From Exophiala sp. HKRS030 (taxonomy: Eukaryota > Ascomycota > Eurotiomycetes > Chaetothyriales > Herpotrichiellaceae), in assembly GCA_023897205.1 (NCBI GenBank), contig JAHWDD010000010.1, positions 744,001 through 808,000 of the forward strand: a stretch of DNA of 64,000 bases. The letters run 5' to 3'. Shown here piece after piece: positions 43,347 through 52,402 of this stretch (positions within the stretch are counted from its first letter, which is position 1; the number at the start of each line of letters is the position of its first letter). The position numbers were made by a program, and so were the translations under genes. The notes under the pieces were generated by a model. That model made no database searches, had not been told where the DNA came from, and saw only the letters and a list, made by a program, of their open reading frames with translations.

Positions 43347-43582
43347 GATTTCATGTGAGACCTTTCAGCACAGTTATCTCAGAAGTCAGGAGGCAGGGCT
43401 TTTTGGTACCAGGAGTAAGGTTCCTATACTACTAAGATATTTTCAATATCACTCGAAGACCTGGCAGTCTTGGATTGTCCGTCGCCCGTCGCTGGCACTG
43501 GGGATAATGTGGTACGAGCTCACCGTATATAGCTTGGCCACGGAACAGCAGGAGGTCGTGAAGGTAGGGCAGCGCATTCCCC
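43347..43582. promoter_or_regulatory. Compact divergent promoter between mhpC and mhpD
   Basis: 236 bases separate the two starts. GGGGATAATGTGG at 43500-43512 differs from the module consensus at two positions and shares TAATGTGGTAC with the site at 27600. CCGTATATAGC near 43522-43532 is a plausible TATA element for mhpD, about 55 bases before its ATG. Confidence 0.55.
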
Positions 43583-44392
43583 ATGTCCAAAGTCATCATG
43601 GATAGCATCGTCAGTCAAGCAGCAAAAGCGTTGAGAAATGCACAGAGCTCTGGAAAATGCATTCCCCCGTTGCGGCTCACGTTCAAGGGCTTGAGTACAG
43701 AAGATGCCTACGCAATTCAGAAAGAGAACATAAATTTCCATGTTCTACAAGGGGCTCGAGTCGTCGGAGCAAAAATTGGTCTCACTTCGGTTGCGGTACA
43801 GAAACAGATAGGAGTCGATGTGCCTGACTACGGCGTATTGCTGGACAATATGGAATTCCCCGAAGGTCTTCCGATACCAATGTCCCGCTTGGAGCAGCCC
43901 AAGATCGAGGCCGAAGTCGCATTCATCTTGCGAAAAGATCTCGATATGGCACGCCCGACCATTGTAGATGTTATCCAGGCAATCGACTACGTTGCTCCTG
44001 CATTTGAGATTGTTGGCAGTCGAATTCAGAATTGGGATATACAATTAGTCGACACAATTTCGGACAATGCCTCTTCATCTGGATACGTCTTGGGCACTCC
44101 GCTACGCAAGCTTGAGGGTTTGGACCTGCGCTACTGTCTCATGACTATCATGAGTGGCTCTTCAGAAGGAACAGTGGTTTCGACAGGGGATGGTGCTGCA
44201 TGCCTTGGAAATCCACTGAACGCAGTGGTCTGGCTAGCAAGGGTCATGTATGAACGTGGGTTTCCTCTGAAAGCCGGGAATGTCATTCTCTCTGGCGCTC
44301 TAGGGCCTATGGTAACTGTCCAGCCAGGGGAAACATACATAGCACATATTGATGGACTTGGAGATGTGACGGCTGTCTTTGCAACCGCGTAA
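43583..44392 (+). CDS. mhpD: 2-hydroxypenta-2,4-dienoate hydratase (MhpD-type)
   Basis: Intronless, 269 residues, ATG at 43583 (a second Met five codons later is an alternative). It adds water to 2-hydroxypentadienoate to give 4-hydroxy-2-oxopentanoate, needing Mg or Mn. Features of the hydratase/decarboxylase (MhpD/FAH-like) family: ARVVGAKIGLTSVAVQKQIGVDVPDYG, the metal-binding PKIEAEVAFIL, DYVAPAFEIVGSRI, GAACLGNPLNAVVWLA and GNVILSGALGPMV. The length equals bacterial MhpD. No aldolase or acylating aldehyde dehydrogenase follows, unlike in bacteria, so the fate of the product must rely on a gene elsewhere or on another lyase. Confidence 0.93.
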   Translation: MSKVIMDSIVSQAAKALRNAQSSGKCIPPLRLTFKGLSTEDAYAIQKENINFHVLQGARVVGAKIGLTSVAVQKQIGVDVPDYGVLLDNMEFPEGLPIPMSRLEQPKIEAEVAFILRKDLDMARPTIVDVIQAIDYVAPAFEIVGSRIQNWDIQLVDTISDNASSSGYVLGTPLRKLEGLDLRYCLMTIMSGSSEGTVVSTGDGAACLGNPLNAVVWLARVMYERGFPLKAGNVILSGALGPMVTVQPGETYIAHIDGLGDVTAVFATA

Positions 44393-44878
44393 AAGGGAAA
44401 CATCCACCTCTGCTAAACCTCACGCTCTGAACCGCCATCCTCAATCCAAATCTTAGCTGGCAGGGACGACGGGGAGACACCTTTAACCTCATAATTTCAA
44501 GATCTTGAACCTGGGAAAAGTCTGTAATCAACCTTCACGACCTTCAGGGATAGGTGCCACAAGCGGATCCCATCGTTATCAGAGGTGGCCTGAGAAAACG
44601 ACTTGGTACAGTAGTTCCGCGGTTCTTGTAACTAGCCAATGGGAGAAGGGTGAATACTGTAGCATGCGAGCCCAGTATTTGGGGTTGGTCGGGAAAGACT
44701 GCCAGCATGTCGACCGGCTATGGTGGCATTCGACTTTCTATGCCACCACAACAGTCTCTTTTATAAAACCCCGCGCTCTGGTTGCTAGGATGTTCGATAG
44801 GATGCTGAGACTCTGATCATCCGTAGCATCTTGTTCTTCTAGCCCTCTTCCATTGTCTCCTTGAATATCACTACCAAC
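44393..44878. promoter_or_regulatory. Upstream region of the P450 gene
   Basis: No gene. CCGGCTATGGTGG at 44714-44726 differs from YSGGATATYGTGG at two positions and lies about 160 bases before the ATG; TTTTATAAAACC near 44759 is a possible TATA region. Confidence 0.45.
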
Positions 44879-46713
44879 ATGGATGCCCAAGAAGTGCTGC
44901 TCAGGGCGCGAGAGCACATCAAGCACCCAACTCTGGAGGGAGTCCTGGGGGCCTCGTTGATAGTGGTAAGCAATGTCGTCTCAGCCTCGGGGGCCTCCGC
45001 GAAGTTATGAAGCTCTTGTCTAACGCTAATCAGTACATTTTGTACCATGCACTTTCCATCTTTTACTGTCTCTATCTGCATCCTCTATCATCTTACCCTG
45101 GGCCTTTTCTGGCACGATGCACTCGCTTGTGGTATGTGTATCATCTGGTGAAAGGCCAATTGCCGTTCGCTGTTGAGCAAGCGCACAAGAAATACGGTCG
45201 CACAGTACGCTTGGGACCTGACGAGCTTTCATTTCTGGATCCTGATGCCTGGAAAGCCATCTACGGCTACAAGCATGGCACTGGAGGTGAAATGCCAAAG
45301 GATCCCCAGATGTATCTCAACACCTCAGCAGGAGCACTCAGCATATTTGCCGCTCCGTCGAAACGCCATGGAGAACTTCGAAGGTTGTTATCTCATGGGT
45401 TTTCGGAAAAGGCACTTCGCTCCCAAGAGACTATCATCCAGTACTATCTGGACCTGTTGGTTGCACGCCTACGAAAGCTGAGCGAGAAAGGAGAACCGAT
45501 CGACATTGTGACCTGGTACAATGTAAATACCTACCCCTATACACTGGGTCCCTCTGGGTTTTTAAGGAAGCTAACACGTAAAAAGTACTTTACATTCGAT
45601 GTTATCGGTGACCTAGCCTTTGCGGATCCATTCGATTGCCTGAAACTCTCCAAAAATCACCCTTGGATAGACTATACTTTCGAGGCATTGAAGATGCAAA
45701 CCATGCTGCGGGCTAGCGACTATTATCCCCTGCTCAAAAAGTTTTTACTATTGATGACCCCCAAAGAAACTCTCCAGGGGTTTCAGAGTCACATCGAGCT
45801 CGTCAAACACAAGGCACTACATCGCCTGGGCATGAAAACCGACCGCATGGATCTGATGTCCAAGATGGCGGCTCCAGAGGGCGGGTTGACGCAAGAAGAA
45901 TTCATCGCCAGCGGAGACACCGTCCTGCTCGGTGGCAGTGAAACCACAGCCACTCTCTTGTCAGGCCTCACATTCTTTCTTTTGAAGCATCCTAAAGCGC
46001 TGAAGAAACTGGTCGACGAGATACGCACCACATTCAGTTCAGAAGAAGAGATTGATTTTCAGGCGGTCAATTCATTGTCGTACATGTTGGCTTGTATTGA
46101 TGAAGCTTTCCGTTTGTACCCCCCTGTTCCTGGCGCCCTCCTTCGGCGAACGCGTGAGCCAGATACAATTGCCGGCCAATCTGTTCCCCGTAATGTATGG
46201 AACCCGTCTTCCTGGAGAAAGTAGGGATTGAGAAGGCTCACGATCTACAGGTAACCGTGGGAATCTATCACTGGGTAATGTTTCGAAGCCCCGAGTATTT
46301 CGCTGAACCAGATGAGTACATTCCGGAACGCTGGTTGGGCCAGGATGCACGTTTCAAAAACGACAATCTGGCTGTCGTGCAGCCATTTAGCTACGGACCA
46401 AGGAACTGCATTGGTCGAAAGTGAGTATATATTACTGTCCAGCTGTTTTGACATTCTGTACTGCAGTCTCTCTCAGAGAGGGTCACATTCCTTGAGACGA
46501 ACCACTTACTAATGACATACATTCAGCCTGGCGTACTTCGAGATGCGTCTCACCCTAGCCCGACTGTTGTTTAACTTCGATATCGAGGCTACCCCCCAGA
46601 TTGAGGGATGGGATAAGCAAAATGTCTATCTTCTGTGGCAGAAGAAGCCACTTCAGATTATACTTCGTCCGAGAGATGTCAAGTCGAGGCAACAAGTTAT
46701 CGATTTGTCCTAG
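44879..46713 (+). CDS. Cytochrome P450 monooxygenase
   Basis: Exons 44879-44965, 45034-45522, 45586-46194, 46251-46420 and 46527-46713, 513 residues. N-terminal hydrophobic anchor (GVLGASLIV joined to YILYHALSIFYCLYL) then a proline-rich YPGPF hinge; I-helix GGSETTATLL; ExxR in DEAFRLYPP; PERW; heme loop FSYGPRNCIGRN with the Cys ligand, completed by the last splice. The second intron (45523-45585) is 63 bases, a multiple of three and free of stops, so it reads through; the join WYN to YFTFDVIGDLAF fits the family. ER-bound. Beside the mhp genes it may hydroxylate a phenylalkanoate or cinnamate ring to supply the 3-hydroxy substrate of MhpA; this is inference. Confidence 0.9.
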
Positions 46714-48334
46714 CTTGTCTAGACAATGAGGACTATCTGCATTTCCAATTGGCGAAATACGCGCCATTCAAAGTAATCGTTGATACAACAAATCATCACC
46801 AGTGATACTATCACGCTTAGCGATGAAAATGATGAATTTCAGTACGAAGGACTCAACTAGGAGTTATGAGGCAGAGGCGCAGGGTGGTTTCCCAAATATT
46901 GTGCTTCTCGAGATTCCGTAAAACCATCAAGCTTTTACAATATGCGCAACACTGGACACTTCGAACCGACCAAATGTGACAACATGCGATCCTGGAACAA
47001 CAACGAATTCATTCTATGAAGTCTCTGTATAAATTTACTCAGAATCTATACAAGAGTTATGAAGTACGATGGCGGAATGTAATCACTACTGTTATATTGT
47101 ATCGACTAGTGATACTCTCTTACTGTTGCGTGGGGTCGAGTACATCTCTATAACTAGTACTGCTAGTATAGATGAATTAGAGAATCGAATTCTAAGTAGA
47201 CCTATACAGAGATATTATGAGATAGAAGGGTTGTTTTTTACGGGATTCCATGTTGTCACATACATTTGGTTGGTTCGAAGTGTTGAATGCTGCACAAAAT
47301 AAGGCTTTTACCGAACTTTGCAAAGCACAATAGAACTAGTGCTCGATATAACCCGATTCTCTCGACATCAAATATGCAGAACGACGCGGTCTCTACAAAA
47401 CATGAGACTGCTACCGCCAAAATTACTAGGCTGTCGGCCCATGTCTAGTTCTATCGGGGAAGGAATTGGCATCTTTTGGCACTCTCAGCATCGCATCTCT
47501 AAATTCAGCCGTAGTCATTTTATGCCCGTCAAGATCTTTGCAGTTTGTACTATCACCGCTGGCTTCGGCACTGGTCGTTTGAACCCTGTAAAGCCGGACC
47601 TTGAGCCATCCCGATTCGGGTTCTCGGGCCGCTGATTGAGCTGCTTGCACAGCCAGGGTCCACAAATTTCAAGACATTGATCTTTCATCTATCTCAGCGT
47701 TGAGAGTGTGAAGGTTTCCACCATGAAGTTGAATGAGTCACCGGACATATTGATTCGGAATAGGTAGAGATACGGCAAAAGCTCGCCGGTCCAAAGCGAA
47801 ATGTCTTCACCTAATGGCAGGGTCATGTTGTCGAAATCCAATGGCTCGACGAAGCCGGTCTCCAGCAGGTCCATGTTCGGACAGAGGTCCCGAGGAACCT
47901 GAAACAGTAAGTCCATCTTGTACCGCGGAGAAGTTGGGAAGGCATCATTTGGTGCCTGCTCCTGGCCATCATGATGTTGCCGCTAGTTATTGTTTTGAGG
48001 CTCGACCTGGCGACGAATCTTTTCGATGTATTGTCGCACTACCACAGCTGCCCCGACCTGGTCAGTCTGTACCGAAGTCTTGTGCCGAGTGCCGAGAGTC
48101 ACAGATGCGCAGCCTGTCACGCGCGTGGTATCACATATTGACTCGCAGAGTGGATGAGGATCAACACACCACGAGTAGACCATCTGGCTTAGATATTGTG
48201 TGACTACTTCTTCTAATCTCCGAGGCCTGGTCACTGAAAGAGAAAACCTATGCCGACCCCGTCTACTCGGAACTCGATAAAGCCGAATGATGAGGCCGAC
48301 AGGAAATAAAGCAACTTGGCACATTTGCATGTAT
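46714..48334. other. 1.6 kb intergenic region, right edge of central module
   Basis: No firm gene. 46800-47300 is AT-rich with many short CTA/TAG-containing words and looks like relic DNA. Two minus-strand frames, 47689-47916 (75 codons) and 47983-48330 (115 codons), could be pieces of one small unrecognised gene, but no splice pair joins them convincingly. Confidence 0.5.
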
Positions 48335-51121
48335 TCATATGAAGCGAAAATTTCCGTACTGACTCTGGTATGTTTTCAGCTCCCCATCCGCTACACTGGC
48401 ATGCTTCCTCCTCACATCTGACAGTCGTGCCCTTGAGGGTCGTGTTGGAGGAACCTCACTACTGGTGCTTTGCCGTGAGCTTGGGACAGTGTCAAAAGGC
48501 AGCCGCGGCGTGGTTGCTGGCTTTCGATTCGTCTGCCATTGACGCGTCGCCCCATTCGTGTCCTCGTCGACGAGATCTTCAAATTCCCACTGGCTGTCAG
48601 AAGATGCAGCAGAGTCGAATTGCCCAGCGCTCGTAAAACCGGCGCATCTCCCGGGCTGTGGCAGGTTCTCGGTCAGCGAATCCAGCGGACTTGCGGACCG
48701 GAACGCATCGTGAGCCGCCGGACCAGTGCCTGACCATCTCGACCAGGAGGGTTTTCTCGAAGTAGGCCGGTCATTCTCTTCGTACGAGGATAGCAAAGAC
48801 AACGGTTTGGTATGGCGAGCAGCGGCATGTTTCCCCGTCCGATCCCGGGGCCCTCTCGGCACGAATGAGGACCCTGCATTGGAGAAACGTGCTCCTCCTT
48901 CCAACTGTGCCCGAGCGCGTTCAGTATGCCATTGCTGTCTTCGTACCTCGAAAGTAAGATTGCTGTCCTCGGAAGTGTGCAGGGAAGGACCGGCAGAGTT
49001 GTTGAGCGGTGGGACTTTGGTCGTTCTTGATATATCATGTGGCGGGTTCGGGAATGAGTCAAGCACCATGGTAGTCCGCCTACTCTCCACGGGCGTTTGC
49101 GTTGTCCGAGTTTCGTGCTCATTATCGGCCTCGGAGTAGACTAGAACGCCGGTCCCATGTCCAGCTCCGCTTCTCCTGTTTGGAAGACCAATTATAGATT
49201 GCAACCTCAGTTGACGAACGGGTATTAGTGACTCTCTCTTATTCACATCAATTTTCGAGACCGAAGGCTCTTGAGGTACTGAGTTGCGAGCCTCCTGTCT
49301 CGACGGAGGGACTTGTTTGCGCAGTGCACCAGTGTTCGGGAAACTTCCTCGAACCGGGTGATTATCAAGTGGTCCCCCAGTATATGTGCTTCGAGGAGCT
49401 TGGGCTGACGGCAGATTCGCTCGTCCGGGAGAACCATGTCTAGGTCGCCCCGTCACATCACTTTTCCATGTCAAATCAACGTTTGGTGGTGGAACAGGGC
49501 CTGCTTCCTGAGAATTGATCAACTGCACAGGAAGCGGAGTATTCGACGGGGGTTCTGCACGTTCCGTCGTGGCCTCTTCGCCTCTCTGATTATCCCCCAA
49601 ATAGTGCTCTTGCTCTTGCTCGCCGACATCTTGAATCTTTTCCCTTCTCCGTTTCATAATCCATAGTACGAGACAGAGTATGGTGAGAAGCCCGCATGCC
49701 ACGGCAAGCATTGCTAATATGATGGTTGTTACATGCCGACTGGGATTTGTGCTGGGTCGGGCAGCTGTGCTGTGGGAAATGTCGGTCTTACTTGGTGTTG
49801 TCGTAGATGTTGGCTGGGTACCACTCATAGACGTGCCAGAGGCTTTGGTCTTCATCAGCACCGGTTGCAGGTCGACAGTGCCCATGATGTCCATGGTGAC
49901 ATTCCTGAACGTTACTGGTATGTTTATTGTGTTGTAAGGCAGGTCCAACGGAGGGTAGCCCGATAATATTCGCCGCTGCGCATCAAAGTGAAGCCAGCTA
50001 GACATGGTTCCCAAATCGATGGTCATCTGTCCTGGCCCAGCAAATTCCGAGTTATTCACACTGTAGGAGAACTCTTGACCGAGATTTATTCTGACAGATG
50101 CAATCCTACCAATCGACATGGCAATATGCCCCCCATGCTGAAGCTGAATCGTCGTGTTCGCGATATCGTTGTAGGTATCCGTGACACTAATTGTAACGTT
50201 AATGTCAGCGGCAGCTGGAGGGCTGCCGCTCAACGTAATCTGCCGTTTGTCTAGCTTGAGCCAACCCGGTGCGTTCGTAGTCACGTTTGCAATCTGCCCG
50301 TCTGTGATGGCCTCGCCGTTGAGCAAAAGGGAGGAACGAAGTGGAGGTGTCTCGAAGCGGACATTACTAGAGATGTTGTATTGTTGTACGGGTGTTGTGA
50401 ACGCAAGGGCATTATCGTTAACAATAATGTCGAACTGAATCATGGCTTGTGTAAAGTCTGGGATATTTGAAGCCATCATCACAAATCCGTAGGTTTGAGG
50501 TGCTGGTGAGGGCGGAATCAAAGGAGGGCTAGTACCTTTGAATGAGAGTTGCGACGGGTCGAACTGTATCCACGATGGTAAAGGGGAATGGATTTGCGAT
50601 GCCGCATAGTAGTTGGTGCTCGAATCAGTTCCCAGGAATGTCTCTGGAGGGAAGACTACTTCAAAAGGCTGCGAAGGATGCAATATCAGGGATTGCCGGG
50701 CTGACACTGGGCCGGCCTTTTTTAATGGTGGAAGCACCGGAGAATTCGTCGTCAAAACGCTTAGCTCAGAAAGCACTATCAAAGTAATAGTAGTCGCCGC
50801 CTCGCCTGTCGAATCTGCTGCTGTTAGCTTAAAGGTATTTGTTCCGACATCTTTTGAGAGTGGTGTTCCCGTCAGGACTCGACTTGCACTGTCGAAAACG
50901 AGCCATTTCGGTGCATCGGTAATGGTGTAGACAAGCTGTGGTAGTGTAGACACAAAAGTCGTGACAGCGAACTCGAATTTATATGGCTGAGAAACGTAAG
51001 CGACCGGAGGAAACTGAGCGTTTATTGGAAAGGCGAGCTGTGGTGTAGCTAAGGCAGTGCCCACCAGAAGCGACACGACAAGTCCCAGCTTGGAAAGCAT
51101 CAACACCTCAACAAGTGTCAT
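48335..51121 (-). CDS. Axl2-like axial budding/polarity membrane protein
   Basis: Intronless, 928 residues, ATG at 51121. A signal peptide (about residues 1-25, LVVSLLVGTALATP) is followed by cadherin-like/dystroglycan-type repeats: FPPVAYVSQPYKFEF with WLVFDSASRVLTGTP, a second repeat with WIQFDPSQLSFKGTSPP, a third with WLKLDKRQITLSGSPP, and a fourth with WLHFDAQRRILSGYPP. A Ser/Thr-rich stalk leads to one membrane helix near 462-487 (TTIILAMLAVACGLLTILCL) and a basic KRRREK stop. The long cytosolic tail is Ser/Arg-rich and of low complexity. This architecture matches Axl2/Bud10 of fungi, which marks growth sites. A core cell-biology gene, it sets the right border of the catabolic region. 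Confidence 0.88.
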   Translation of the reverse strand: MTLVEVLMLSKLGLVVSLLVGTALATPQLAFPINAQFPPVAYVSQPYKFEFAVTTFVSTLPQLVYTITDAPKWLVFDSASRVLTGTPLSKDVGTNTFKLTAADSTGEAATTITLIVLSELSVLTTNSPVLPPLKKAGPVSARQSLILHPSQPFEVVFPPETFLGTDSSTNYYAASQIHSPLPSWIQFDPSQLSFKGTSPPLIPPSPAPQTYGFVMMASNIPDFTQAMIQFDIIVNDNALAFTTPVQQYNISSNVRFETPPLRSSLLLNGEAITDGQIANVTTNAPGWLKLDKRQITLSGSPPAAADINVTISVTDTYNDIANTTIQLQHGGHIAMSIGRIASVRINLGQEFSYSVNNSEFAGPGQMTIDLGTMSSWLHFDAQRRILSGYPPLDLPYNTINIPVTFRNVTMDIMGTVDLQPVLMKTKASGTSMSGTQPTSTTTPSKTDISHSTAARPSTNPSRHVTTIILAMLAVACGLLTILCLVLWIMKRRREKIQDVGEQEQEHYLGDNQRGEEATTERAEPPSNTPLPVQLINSQEAGPVPPPNVDLTWKSDVTGRPRHGSPGRANLPSAQAPRSTYTGGPLDNHPVRGSFPNTGALRKQVPPSRQEARNSVPQEPSVSKIDVNKRESLIPVRQLRLQSIIGLPNRRSGAGHGTGVLVYSEADNEHETRTTQTPVESRRTTMVLDSFPNPPHDISRTTKVPPLNNSAGPSLHTSEDSNLTFEVRRQQWHTERARAQLEGGARFSNAGSSFVPRGPRDRTGKHAAARHTKPLSLLSSYEENDRPTSRKPSWSRWSGTGPAAHDAFRSASPLDSLTENLPQPGRCAGFTSAGQFDSAASSDSQWEFEDLVDEDTNGATRQWQTNRKPATTPRLPFDTVPSSRQSTSSEVPPTRPSRARLSDVRRKHASVADGELKTYQSQYGNFRFI

Positions 51122-51333
51122 TCATGTGGGAAGGCACTGCAGTGCTTTTTGGACAGGCAGTCGAGGAAGTGGTCTTTTGTTCAGTATAGTCTGCCTCAGT
51201 GTTGTGATCTGCTCAGGGTCACATAGGACGATCCGGCCGTGCGGCTGCGAGCACTTAAGAAGAGTTCTCGAGGGGCTGGCTTCATATCGAAGGGATGCAA
51301 GGGATAGTCCTGCAGAGTATGCGGCACTGAGAC

Positions 51334-51915
51334 TTATGGGTCCTCATTCCACGTCCGACACATTTTAATGCCGTTCCGCCCTTTGGAATAATAGTCTAGC
51401 ACGACCTCTTCATCCTTGAAGCCATGCTGAGAGTACAAACGCCTGGCATCTTGGTTGGCCTCATCTACCCACAGGTCAATTCCTCGACACGACCAAGAAC
51501 GAGCGCGTTCTATGATCATCTGCAATAGTTTCCGGCCCAATCCCTTCCGGCGATAGGCTGGAGCTACACAGATTTTGTGTAGCAGAAGTTGATGATTCCA
51601 TCTTACGCCAACTGCATAGGCAGTCAATTGTTGTACCCCACCAGCGTTTGAGAGACCAACAAGGATGACCATATTTGGCTTCCCAACGATATTATCATCG
51701 AAAGAGAATAATTCGTTTGCAGCAAAGGTCTTTTTCTCTAGTTTTCGCATGTCGTCTAAGATAGCTGGAACGTTTGATCGAGGTAGTTTGCGTAGTTCTT
51801 TGAAGATGACTTGTTCAGAGTGCAACATTGAAGCAACAGACCCTCTGCTGGCTCCCGTAGAGTGCAGGAAAGTCAACAGAGACGAGGGAGATTGAGCACT
51901 TGATATGAGTTGCAT
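51334..51915 (-). CDS. GNAT-family N-acetyltransferase
   Basis: About 193 residues from ATG at 51915; a later Met at 51828 is also plausible, since the region before it is Ser-rich and without fold. The acetyl-CoA motif is clear: LLLHKICVAPAYRRKGLGRKLLQMIIERAR (motif A, R/Q-x-x-G-x-G/A), followed by IDLWVDEANQDARRLYSQHGFKDEEVVLDYY (motif B). This pattern is typical of small GNAT proteins acting on amines or N-termini; the substrate is unknown. It is on the same strand as the Axl2-like gene with about 210 bases between. Confidence 0.82.
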   Translation of the reverse strand: MQLISSAQSPSSLLTFLHSTGASRGSVASMLHSEQVIFKELRKLPRSNVPAILDDMRKLEKKTFAANELFSFDDNIVGKPNMVILVGLSNAGGVQQLTAYAVGVRWNHQLLLHKICVAPAYRRKGLGRKLLQMIIERARSWSCRGIDLWVDEANQDARRLYSQHGFKDEEVVLDYYSKGRNGIKMCRTWNEDP

Positions 51916-52402
51916 GCATACTACTCCGTACTGAGTATGCAATCAACTGGCCCTTCGAGCAGTTCGACGAAAGACTGGAAACAGATTTCTCTAGACATTC
52001 AAAGCCTTGGCGGCACAAGTACGGAGGAGCATTGATCGAACCGCTCCGAGTTCCTGGCAGCCCAGCTAATTCGCCCTCTTCCTCTATGTTCACCTCTTTT
52101 CTTGACTTCCGATTCACGTTCATATGCACCCTTAGCAATAGTATCATTTCTGCTGTAGCCTCCCTAGCACACGCTGTCTCAAGACAAAGTCTATAATGGG
52201 CGAAACCCAGCGGGACTTCAAATCTAGATATCTACAAGGGAAGCTTTACTTTAGATCTAGACTCACTCGAAGTTGCACCCAACCCCCATCCTTATTCCAT
52301 CAGCACTTCATGCTCATCTCTCACACTGAGGTCAAAGCGCCTAAATCTCCAGCTCCGGGGCAACATCTCTTTGGGTAACGTGAAGGCATCGTCGTTCAGT
52401 CA
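51916..52402. other. Intergenic, no gene seen
   Basis: Region between the GNAT start and the 3' end of the aminotransferase gene; no domain-bearing frame. Confidence 0.55.

Noticed and set aside
46800..47300. AT-rich stretch as a transposon copy
   Set aside because: No terminal repeats, target duplication or transposase/reverse transcriptase sequence could be recognised; only relic-like composition.
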